Position numbers and translations under genes: made by a program
Part shown: piece after piece, positions 33,335 through 41,562 of the stretch
How positions within the stretch are numbered: position 1 is the first letter of the stretch
How the letters are laid out: every line of letters starts with the position of its first letter
Source: Domibacillus sp. PGB-M46
GTDB taxonomy: Bacteria; Bacillota; Bacilli; Bacillales; Domibacillaceae
Assembly (NCBI RefSeq): GCF_022668875.1
Contig: NZ_JAKGCR010000032.1
Coordinates: 1-41,562, forward strand
Reading direction: 5' to 3'
DNA: 41,562 bases
The notes under the pieces: model-generated
What the model was told of the DNA's origin: nothing
What the model saw: the letters and a program-made list of their open reading frames with translations, nothing else
Database searches by the model: none

Positions 33335-34000
33335 ATGAAACCCAATTCATTTATGGAAAAGCTGACCAACACTTTTTCCTGGATAGCCAGGCTGGCTTAC
33401 GCTCATTTTCTCTGGATGTTTTTTAGCGTAGCGGGTCTGGTTGTTTTCGGGATTTTCCCGGCCACGGCTGCTTTGATGACTGTCTGCAGAAATTGGCTTG
33501 ATGGTGAAGAAAGTGTGCCGGTATTCCGTACGTTTTGGACTTCATACCGCTCATCCTTTTTTGCTGTAAATAAAATTGGTCTTGCTTATATGGCGGGGGC
33601 ACTCATTCTGTATTTAAACTTTTTAGCAATTCAGGAAAACGGCGCAGGAATTGTAATGGTGGCCGCATTTTATCTGTCTGTTTTCTTTTTAGTCATAACG
33701 GGAACTCACCTATTGCCGTTGTACGTAGTGAGGAAACAGTCTTTCCTTTATACATGGAAAACAGCTTTTGTTATGAGTATCGTAAATCTTCCTATTTCAA
33801 TAGCTGTTCTTATTAGTCAATCTGCTATTTACTATTTGCTATTTTCATATCCTTCAGCTGCCCTTTTCTTTCTTAGCAGCACATTAGTCATGATTCAACT
33901 GTGGCTTGTACAGCATTCGTTTAACCATATAGAAAAAAAAGCAGCAGCATTACGGGACAGAAAAAGTGCTTCACCTGTACAGAAAACACATACGGCGTGA
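33335..34000 (+). CDS. YesL-like membrane protein (DUF624)
   Basis: A 221-residue integral membrane protein with five to six helices; FFSVAGLVVFGIFPATAALMTVCRNWLDGEES is the characteristic DUF624/YesL block at the second helix. Such genes repeatedly lie inside Bacillus polysaccharide-use operons (yesL in the rhamnogalacturonan cluster), but their function is not known. ATG 33335 follows AGGAGG; the long open frame upstream of it is overlap with the Cys-rich gene. It ends in a basic tail on the cytoplasmic side. Confidence 0.85.
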   Translation: MKPNSFMEKLTNTFSWIARLAYAHFLWMFFSVAGLVVFGIFPATAALMTVCRNWLDGEESVPVFRTFWTSYRSSFFAVNKIGLAYMAGALILYLNFLAIQENGAGIVMVAAFYLSVFFLVITGTHLLPLYVVRKQSFLYTWKTAFVMSIVNLPISIAVLISQSAIYYLLFSYPSAALFFLSSTLVMIQLWLVQHSFNHIEKKAAALRDRKSASPVQKTHTA

Positions 34001-34015
34001 GTGGATTTTCTTATA

Positions 34016-34033
34016 AACATATACGTATACATT
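34016..34033. promoter_or_regulatory. AraR operator upstream of abfA
   Basis: AACATATACGTATACATT has the same AAnnTATACGTATAnnTT form as the two operators near araR and araD. It lies 17 bases before abfA, giving AraR a separate control point for the last two genes. Confidence 0.7.
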
Positions 34034-34035
34034 AA

Positions 34036-35556
<1,521 letters not shown>

Positions 35557-35579
35557 AATAAAAAAGGGAGGATATGCTT

Positions 35580-36551
35580 ATGACCTCTTACAATAACCCG
35601 CTGCTTTTAAAGCAAGCAGATCCATACATTCATCAGCATTTGGATGGCTTTTATTATTTTATTGCATCAAGCCCAGAGTTTGAACGCATTGAATTACGGC
35701 GTTCGACGACTATCGATGGTCTCCGTACAGCAAATGCTGTAACTGTCTGGACAAAGCATGAGGAAGGCCCGCTGAGCTGCCTGATTTGGGCGCCGGAGCT
35801 TCATTATATAGAAGAAAGCTGGTACATCTATTTTGCAGCGGCTCCAAGTGAAAAAGCACATCCAGAGCATAAAACGTTCCAGCATCGCATGTATGTGATC
35901 CAAAACAAGGGTGAAAATCCGCTTGAAGGCGAATGGGAAGAAAAAGGGCAGATAAAAACGAACTGGGAATCTTTTTCACTGGATGCAACTGTATTTGAAC
36001 ACAAAGGTACGTACTTCTATGTTTGGGCTCAAAAAGATCCAGCCATTCTAGGAAACTCGAACTTGTATATTGCGGAGATGAAAAACCCGTGGACACTAAA
36101 GGCCAAGCAAGTGATGCTGACAAAGCCTGATCTTGAATGGGAAATGCGTAAAATTCCTGTGAACGAAGGGCCGGCTGTGCTGAAGCGGCACGGAAAAATC
36201 TTTATCACCTATTCAGCCAGTGCGACCGATGAAAACTATGCCATGGGGATGCTTGCGGCAGACGAGGAAGCCGACCTGCTTGATGCGGCGTCATGGGAAA
36301 AAGCGCAGCAGCCTGTTTTTCAAACGAGCGAACAAAACGAAAAGTTTGGTCCGGGACATAACAGCTTTACAGTTGCCGAAGACGGCATAACCGACCTGCT
36401 TGTATACCATGCTCGTGACCAGAAAACAGGCGGCGGAGAAGCGTTAAATGATGCCGGCCGGCACGCCTGTATTCAGCCGTTTGACTATGACGAAAAAGGA
36501 TACCCGGTGTTCGGGGAGCCGATTCCAAACGCAGCAATAACAGTTAAATAA
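35580..36551 (+). CDS. GH43 family glycosidase, probable intracellular arabinofuranosidase
   Basis: A 323-residue five-bladed beta-propeller enzyme. The three GH43 acids are visible: Asp in KQADPYIHQHLDGFYYFIAS (general base), Asp in FSLDATVFEHKGTYFYVWAQ (pKa modulator), and Glu in VNEGPAVLKRHGKIFITYSAS (acid). No signal peptide, so it acts on imported oligosaccharides with the GH51 enzymes. ATG 35580 is preferred because GGGAGG ends 8 bases upstream; ATG 35574 is only 2 bases from it. Last gene of the arabinan cluster. Exact specificity (arabinofuranosidase, arabinanase, xylosidase) cannot be read from sequence. Confidence 0.92.
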   Translation: MTSYNNPLLLKQADPYIHQHLDGFYYFIASSPEFERIELRRSTTIDGLRTANAVTVWTKHEEGPLSCLIWAPELHYIEESWYIYFAAAPSEKAHPEHKTFQHRMYVIQNKGENPLEGEWEEKGQIKTNWESFSLDATVFEHKGTYFYVWAQKDPAILGNSNLYIAEMKNPWTLKAKQVMLTKPDLEWEMRKIPVNEGPAVLKRHGKIFITYSASATDENYAMGMLAADEEADLLDAASWEKAQQPVFQTSEQNEKFGPGHNSFTVAEDGITDLLVYHARDQKTGGGEALNDAGRHACIQPFDYDEKGYPVFGEPIPNAAITVK

Positions 36552-36559
36552 AACAGTGC

Positions 36560-36637
36560 GACGGTCGGAATCATTGAGATTCGACCGTCCTGTCCTGATA
36601 ACAGCAAAACTGAAATAAGGTTTTGCTGTTATTTTTT
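36560..36637 (+). terminator. tandem hairpins ending the arabinan cluster
   Basis: First GACGGTCGGAATC against GATTCGACCGTC (36560-36589, one bulge, no T run), then AACAGCAAAAC (36600-36610) against GTTTTGCTGTT (36620-36630) followed by ATTTTTTCG, a true intrinsic terminator. Confidence 0.85.
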
Positions 36638-37369
36638 CGTTCCCACTATACGAATCCGCCAGTAATCCGCGATCCAATGATCTTCATAAAACCGTTCTTC
36701 CGTCAATGTGGCTACAGCCCCGGATATGATCCGCTCTTTTTCTTCCGGTGTCTGTGCGCCCATGATCACATCACCAAACATATGGATCCAATTCCGCATC
36801 CCGTCTACACCGTCAAGACGGGTCGGCCGTTCAAAGTGCTCGGCAAACGCGACATGAAAGCCGGCTTGTTCCATTAAAGAAGTGTATTCTACAATCGAAG
36901 GGAAAAACCATGGATATTGGTTATGGTCGTAATGATCAATTTGCCCGATAATAGCCTGGGAAATAGAAGCGACGTTTCCTTTGGCGCCAAACTCTGCCAC
37001 AAACCGGCCGCCCGGCTTTAAACTCTTGAATATACCGCCCAGCACTTGTTCGGGCTTTTTCATCCAATGAAGAGCGGCGTTTGAAAATACCGCATCGAAT
37101 TTTTCCTCAAACGGGAGGTTGTGCGCGTCTTCTACAAAAAACGGGATATGTGGGTATTTTTGTTTTGCTTCTTCGATCATGGAAGCAGACTGGTCAATGC
37201 CAGCCACTTGAACCCCTTTGTTGGACAAAGAAAAAGCCAGATCACCTGTGCCGCATCCAACATCTAAAATCGCTTCGCCGGCTTTTGGTGCAAGCAGGTC
37301 TACAACATCCTCGCCAAATTTTGAAACAAATTGGTGTTTTCCATCATATAACTGTGCATTCCAGATCAT
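36629..37369 (-). CDS. class I SAM-dependent methyltransferase
   Basis: A 246-residue protein with a Rossmann methyltransferase domain: motif I ILDVGCGTGDLAFSL, VAGIDQSASMIEEAKQKYP, VEDAHNLPFEEKFDAVFSNAALHWM and LKPGGRFVAEF. It resembles trans-aconitate methyltransferase/UbiE-like enzymes; the NAALHW motif is common in the former. Start ATG at 37367-37369 has AGGAG 10 bases upstream; the in-frame ATG 21 bases earlier has none. Divergent from the LysR gene, which may regulate it. Substrate unknown. Confidence 0.88.
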   Translation of the reverse strand: MIWNAQLYDGKHQFVSKFGEDVVDLLAPKAGEAILDVGCGTGDLAFSLSNKGVQVAGIDQSASMIEEAKQKYPHIPFFVEDAHNLPFEEKFDAVFSNAALHWMKKPEQVLGGIFKSLKPGGRFVAEFGAKGNVASISQAIIGQIDHYDHNQYPWFFPSIVEYTSLMEQAGFHVAFAEHFERPTRLDGVDGMRNWIHMFGDVIMGAQTPEEKERIISGAVATLTEERFYEDHWIADYWRIRIVGTKK

Positions 37370-37470
37370 ATTCACTTCACTCCTTTTCATTTAGTATAGA
37401 GTTTTTCCTATATAATGAAAATTAGTTAAAAATGAGAAATTTGATAACGAAGTGGAATAAGGAGGAACGT

Positions 37471-38340
37471 ATGAATATTTATTGGATTAAAACATTTTTA
37501 AAAGCAGCGGAAACAGAAAATTTCCGCCAGGCTTCAGAAGAATTGTTTATTTCCCAGCCGGCCGTCACAAAGCATATTCAACGGCTGGAGGACCGGCTGG
37601 ATATCTCTTTGTTTGATCGACATGGGAAAGCGGTCAAGCTGACACCGGCCGGCTTGTTTTTTCTCCCGCGTGCAAAGGAAATCGCCGACTCATTTGACCG
37701 GAATATAAGGGAGTTTGACGCCTGGAAGCAGGGATATACAAAAAAGCTGGCAATTGCCTGCGCACCGCAGATTGCCTCGTCCTTTCTGCCCCCGGTCCTT
37801 CAGCAGTTTATGGCCCGCTTTCCGGAGATTGATGTACAGATCGACATTCATAAGTCTTATGAAATCGGCGAAAAAGTAGGGAGCGGTGAGGCAGACATTG
37901 GACTTGCACGAATGCCTTCCGCTTTTGCCGGTACATCTGTCAGTATCATTCATAGTGAAGCGGTTGTACTGGCCGGTCCGGCGGCTGAAAAGATCGATGA
38001 AGCTTTTCTCTTAAAAAATTACCGGGTTCTGGCGCATAACCATCCGGGTTACTGGGAAGAGCTTTTAAAAGAACTGAAAAAGAAACATCCCCACTTGAAA
38101 ATCATGACCGTTAGCCAGATGGATGTAACAAAGCGATTTATTGAAGCGGGTCTTGGGGTGTCATACATACCGAAATCAATGGTAAAAGAAGAGCTTGTTT
38201 CGGGCAGGCTAAGCACCTATCCGTCTGAAGCTGCAGAAAAGCAAGCATCCCATACGTATTTAATTGAAAAAACGATAACAGAGGAAGCGGACTTGTTTAA
38301 ACAGTTTCTTTTGTCAATACAACATGGAAAGAGCGGATAA
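37471..38340 (+). CDS. LysR family transcriptional regulator
   Basis: A 289-residue LysR-type regulator: N-terminal helix-turn-helix WIKTFLKAAETENFRQASEELFISQPAVTKHIQRLEDRLDISLFDRHGKAVKLTPAG, then a substrate-binding-like domain (KLAIACAPQIASSFLPPVLQQFMARFPEIDVQ, EAGLGVSYIPKSMV). ATG 37471 is chosen because AAGGAGG ends 5 bases before; the frame is open back to 37432. It is transcribed away from the methyltransferase gene and towards the Ca2+ ATPase, 61 bases ahead. Target and ligand are unknown. Confidence 0.92.
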   Translation: MNIYWIKTFLKAAETENFRQASEELFISQPAVTKHIQRLEDRLDISLFDRHGKAVKLTPAGLFFLPRAKEIADSFDRNIREFDAWKQGYTKKLAIACAPQIASSFLPPVLQQFMARFPEIDVQIDIHKSYEIGEKVGSGEADIGLARMPSAFAGTSVSIIHSEAVVLAGPAAEKIDEAFLLKNYRVLAHNHPGYWEELLKELKKKHPHLKIMTVSQMDVTKRFIEAGLGVSYIPKSMVKEELVSGRLSTYPSEAAEKQASHTYLIEKTITEEADLFKQFLLSIQHGKSG

Positions 38341-38401
38341 ACTGGACGGATGTTTAAGAAAGCAAAAAACAAAAGCCAAATAACAGAAAGGAGCTGACTC
38401 A

Positions 38402-41038
38402 TTGGAAACCTATCGCAAAAGTGCAGATGATGTGATCGCGGAATGGAACACAACCAGTCAGGGATTAACAACCGGGGAAGCGATCAAACGACTCGAAGAG
38501 CATGGCTATAATGAGATTAAGGGCAAGAAAAAGGATCCTGTTTGGAAGCTTTTTTTAGCCACATTTAAAGATGCCATGGTAATTGTTCTGCTTGTAGCAG
38601 CCGGCATCCAGCTTGTGCTTGGCGAGGCGGTAGAGTCCGTTATTATTTTTCTTGTTCTTTTGTTAAACGGCGTAATCAGCGTCATTCAAACAAGAAAAGC
38701 GGAAAGCTCCCTTGATGCACTGCGTGAAATGTCCGCCCCGTCCGCAAAAGTAATGCGTGATGGCGTGAGTCAAACGGTGCCCGCAAGAGAGCTGGCAAAA
38801 GGGGATGTTGTTCAGCTTGATGCAGGTGATTATGTACCGGCGGATGGACGGCTGATTGGCAGTGAATCATTGAAGGTAAACGAAGGGATGCTGACTGGAG
38901 AATCTGAAGCAGCCCAAAAAAGCACGGATACATTAACCGAGCAAGTACCTGTTGGTGATCGGCTTAATATGGTACATAGCGGTTCCCTGGTCGTAAATGG
39001 ACGCGGCCGTTTTGTAGTAACGGGAACGGCCAATGAGACAGAGATCGGAAAAATTGCTAATATGATCGCGACTGCTGAGTCTAAACAAACCCCGCTTCAA
39101 CGGAAGCTGGACGAATTCAGCAAAAAGCTTGGAATCGGTATTCTTGTTTTATGTATTTTAATTTTTGCGGCCCAAGCATTGCGCATTTGGTTTGGCAATG
39201 AGCAGGTAGATACGACGGAAGGGATGCTGAATGCATTTATGTTCGCGGTCGCTGTTGCCGTAGCTGCAATTCCAGAAGCTCTTTCTTCTATTGTAACCAT
39301 CGTCATGGCGGTTGGAACAACGAAAATGGCGAAACGGCAGGCGATTATCCGGAAGCTGCCAGCAGTAGAAACACTCGGGTCGACGAGTGTGATTTGTACA
39401 GATAAAACCGGCACGCTCACCCAAAACAAAATGACCGTTACAAACACCTTTTTGCCGGGAGTAGGGCAGACATTTACGGAAGCGCACAAGAAAAGAAACA
39501 AGTCGGAGCAAATGCTTCTTTATATTGCCTTGCTTTGTAATGACTCATATATAAATAAAGAAGGTCAGGAAATTGGGGACCCGACCGAAACCGCTCTGCT
39601 TCATTTGGGGAAAAAGATGAACGAGCCTCCTGAACAGCTGCGGAATCAGTTTCAGCGTGAACTGGAACTGCCGTTTGACTCTGACCGTAAACTTATGTCA
39701 GCCGTTTATACGATTGAAGGAGAACGGCTCATGCTTACAAAAGGCGGCCCGGATGTGATATTCAAGCGATGCCGCTTTATTTTAACGAACGGCAAAGAGG
39801 AGCCGCTTACCGAAGAGAAGCTGAACGAAGTAAAAGAAGCAAATGAAGCTTTTTCAAATGATGCGCTTCGTGTTTTGGCATATGGCTATAAAAAGCTTTC
39901 TGCTGAAAAAGCTTCTATTACGACAGAGGATGAAAATGATTTGGTACTGGTCGGCTTGACCGCCATGATCGATCCGCCGCGTGAAGCTGTATACGGAGCT
40001 ATTGAAGAAGCGAAAAGTGCTGGCATCCGGACGATTATGATTACAGGTGATCATAAAACGACCGCGAAGGCGATCGGGCGGGATATCGGTTTAATGGATG
40101 AAAATGATATTGCTTTAACCGGGCAGGAACTGGATCGGCTTTCAGACGAAGAGCTGGATGAAAAGCTCGAGAATATCTCGGTTTATGCACGTGTTTCGCC
40201 CGAAAATAAAATCCGTATTGTCCGCGCATGGCAGCAAAAAGGTGCCATTACAGCGATGACAGGAGATGGTGTCAATGACGCACCTGCTTTAAAACAAGCG
40301 GATATCGGCATTGCGATGGGAAGCGGGACGGATGTAGCAAAGGATTCAGCTGCTATGGTGCTCGCAGATGATAACTTTGTTTCGATTGTGAATGCCGTCG
40401 GCGTTGGGCGTACAGTGTTTGACAATATAAAAAAAGCGATTAGTTATTTGTTTGCTGGAAACCTCGGCGCAATCATCGCTATTTTATTCGCAGTATTTTT
40501 TAATCTTCCGAATCCATTTACAGCGCTGCAGCTCTTATTTATCAACTTGATTAATGACTCGCTTCCGGCATTGGCGCTTGGGATGGAAAAGGAAGAAGCG
40601 GGGGTTATGAAACGAAAGCCGCGCGATATAAACGAAGGCATCTTTTCTGGAGGAACGCTAAGAGCGGTGGTTACCCGGGGGCTACTGATTGGAATCGCGG
40701 TTATTGTCTCTCATTACATGGGGGTGCAGACGTCGGCAGAAATGGGTATCGCCATGGCCTTCACTACACTGATCTTGGCCCGGACGCTTCAAACTTTTGC
40801 AGCCCGTTCCAATACACAAACAGTATTCGGAATAGGATTTTTTAGTAATAGATATGTTCTTGGTGCCGTAAGTGTTTGTTTTTTACTGTATGGATTAACG
40901 GTACTGCCAGGCATACGAAACATTTTTTCGATTCCGCCTTCGTTTGGCTGGGATGAGTGGCTCGTTGCTGCAGGACTTGCCTTAGCAGCGGTTGTGCTTA
41001 TGGAAGTAATCAAGCTTATCCAAAATAAAAAATCGTAA
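38402..41038 (+). CDS. Ca2+-transporting P-type ATPase, single-site LMCA1-like
   Basis: An 878-residue P2A-type ATPase exporting calcium from the cytoplasm. Order: N-terminal cation-ATPase domain, actuator loop TGES (165-168), TM4 with PEAL (291-294), phosphorylation DKTGT (D334), ATP-binding domain (KGGPDVIFKRC), TGDGVNDAP (620-628), and C-terminal helices with NLINDSLPALALG. Metal-site residues E292, N715 and D719, and Arg 794 in the eighth helix (ILARTLQTF), line up within one residue of E292, N716, D720 and R795 that I recall for Listeria LMCA1, a one-calcium pump. The start is TTG 38402, GGAG about 9 bases upstream. Confidence 0.94.
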   Translation: METYRKSADDVIAEWNTTSQGLTTGEAIKRLEEHGYNEIKGKKKDPVWKLFLATFKDAMVIVLLVAAGIQLVLGEAVESVIIFLVLLLNGVISVIQTRKAESSLDALREMSAPSAKVMRDGVSQTVPARELAKGDVVQLDAGDYVPADGRLIGSESLKVNEGMLTGESEAAQKSTDTLTEQVPVGDRLNMVHSGSLVVNGRGRFVVTGTANETEIGKIANMIATAESKQTPLQRKLDEFSKKLGIGILVLCILIFAAQALRIWFGNEQVDTTEGMLNAFMFAVAVAVAAIPEALSSIVTIVMAVGTTKMAKRQAIIRKLPAVETLGSTSVICTDKTGTLTQNKMTVTNTFLPGVGQTFTEAHKKRNKSEQMLLYIALLCNDSYINKEGQEIGDPTETALLHLGKKMNEPPEQLRNQFQRELELPFDSDRKLMSAVYTIEGERLMLTKGGPDVIFKRCRFILTNGKEEPLTEEKLNEVKEANEAFSNDALRVLAYGYKKLSAEKASITTEDENDLVLVGLTAMIDPPREAVYGAIEEAKSAGIRTIMITGDHKTTAKAIGRDIGLMDENDIALTGQELDRLSDEELDEKLENISVYARVSPENKIRIVRAWQQKGAITAMTGDGVNDAPALKQADIGIAMGSGTDVAKDSAAMVLADDNFVSIVNAVGVGRTVFDNIKKAISYLFAGNLGAIIAILFAVFFNLPNPFTALQLLFINLINDSLPALALGMEKEEAGVMKRKPRDINEGIFSGGTLRAVVTRGLLIGIAVIVSHYMGVQTSAEMGIAMAFTTLILARTLQTFAARSNTQTVFGIGFFSNRYVLGAVSVCFLLYGLTVLPGIRNIFSIPPSFGWDEWLVAAGLALAAVVLMEVIKLIQNKKS

Positions 41039-41040
41039 AG

Positions 41041-41074
41041 GAAAGCCCCGGTTAAACATATGACCGGGGCTTTC
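41041..41074. terminator. terminator of the Ca2+ ATPase gene
   Basis: GAAAGCCCCGGT (41041-41052) pairs perfectly with ACCGGGGCTTTC (41063-41074). The T run is short, so termination relies on the strong GC stem. Confidence 0.75.
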
Positions 41075-41140
41075 TGTATAAGCGGGGGAGAGACGTAAGA
41101 AAAGGTAAAAAGAATTTTTTGTGTTTTTTCGAAAAATGTA

Positions 41141-41170
41141 TTGACCATATAGAGTAATAGATGCTATATT
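41141..41170 (+). promoter_or_regulatory. rRNA operon promoter P1
   Basis: TTGACC (41141-41146) and TATATT (41165-41170) with an 18-base spacer, followed by an AT-rich stretch, 360 bases before 16S rRNA. One of two tandem promoters as usual for Bacillus rrn operons. Confidence 0.65.
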
Positions 41171-41358
41171 ATTAAACGTCGCTAAGACATCAAACGAAAA
41201 CACAACCGAATTAAAGTGAAGATCACCAATCATTTTACTTTAAAAGGAAGTTGACTTGTTTTTGAGAAATGCGATAGAATAAAGGCTGTCATTGAGAAGT
41301 TCTTCTAGTTGAAACGAGAAGAATATAAAAAAGGTTAATAAACTTTTTAAAAAAGTTA

Positions 41359-41388
41359 TTGACAAACAAAAGAACTTAATGATATGAT
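41359..41388 (+). promoter_or_regulatory. rRNA operon promoter P2
   Basis: A consensus TTGACA (41359-41364) and TATGAT (41383-41388), 18 bases apart, preceded by an A/T-tract (AAAAAGG..TTTTTAAAAAAG) like an UP element. Confidence 0.8.
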
Positions 41389-41397
41389 GTTATAGCT

Positions 41398-41530
41398 GTC
41401 GCAAAGACGGCGTAAACGAATTGAACATTGAAAACTGAACAAAATCAATAAAAACGTCAACGTTTTAAAATTTTTATTTCCCATTAAAACACCCCGTGTT
41501 TTAATGGGAACAAATGAGCAAGTCAAACAC
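41398..41530 (+). other. rRNA leader with antitermination-like box and stem-loop
   Basis: TTGAACATTGAAAACTGAAC at about 41420-41439 is the sequence that regularly precedes rRNA genes in Bacillus and probably includes the boxA-type antitermination signal. CCCATTAAAACAC (41480-41492) and GTGTTTTAATGGG (41496-41508) form a perfect 13-bp hairpin. AGTCAAACACTTTTT directly precedes the 16S gene. Confidence 0.7.
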
Positions 41531-41562
41531 TTTTTGGAGAGTTTGATCCTGGCTCAGGACGA
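41531..41562 (+). rRNA. 16S ribosomal RNA, first bases only
   Basis: GGAGAGTTTGATCCTGGCTC, the universal 5' end of bacterial 16S rRNA, begins at about 41536, and the window ends shortly after in CAGGACGA. The mature end is placed near 41531 by comparison with Bacillus; the exact base is uncertain. Confidence 0.95.

Overview
The window looks like chromosome from a member of the Bacillaceae (Bacillus sensu lato). It has moderate GC, AGGAGG-type ribosome binding sites, CcpA-type cre sites, Bacillus-style melibiose and arabinose gene sets, a Spo0M-like protein, and at the right edge a Bacillus-like ribosomal RNA leader running into the first bases of 16S rRNA. The species cannot be fixed from sequence alone.

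Region 1 (1-5060): the 3' end of a malic enzyme gene; a yybP-ykoY manganese riboswitch with two consecutive terminators ahead of a one-domain Spo0M-like gene; a membrane protein and an acylphosphatase on the minus strand; then a tightly overlapping plus-strand operon of ywbE, an IsdG/HmoA-type monooxygenase, a helical His-rich unknown, a free-standing cobalamin-binding protein with the CarH-type Trp-x9-Glu-His signature, and a PAS-like/coiled-coil/STAS protein. This last group is the best candidate for an undescribed system: a possible vitamin B12 light sensor feeding a stressosome-like STAS protein.

Region 2 (5060-12520): L-lactate dehydrogenase, a secreted M28 aminopeptidase, an AIM24-family protein, a uridine-kinase-like P-loop protein, and a MarR/MMPL exporter pair (ydgG-ydgH-like) with a long inverted-repeat operator. 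Region 3 (12519-19160): a melibiose/alpha-galactoside system: divergent AraC-type regulator, GH4 alpha-galactosidase, LacI-type regulator, and a binding protein with two permeases. A 331-bp element with inverted-repeat ends (19161-19491) separates it from the next region.

Region 4 (19529-36640): a large arabinose/arabinan regulon: araR, araD, a lactic-acid-bacterium-type araB, araA, mutarotase, araM, a second (LacI-type) regulator, araNPQ, two GH51 arabinofuranosidases, a small Cys-rich protein, a YesL-like membrane protein and a GH43 enzyme. Arabino-oligosaccharides would enter through AraNPQ, be trimmed inside the cell by GH51/GH43 enzymes, and the arabinose would go through AraA, AraB and AraD to xylulose-5-phosphate. 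Three operators of form AAnnTATACGTATAnnTT mark probable AraR control, and three cre sites mark catabolite repression. Neither ABC importer has its own ATPase here, so a shared MsmX-type ATPase must be encoded elsewhere.

Region 5 (36629-41562): a methyltransferase divergent from a LysR regulator, a single-site (LMCA1-type) Ca2+ P-type ATPase, then tandem rRNA promoters, leader and the 5' end of 16S rRNA. I saw no tRNA, CRISPR array, transposase or prophage gene.
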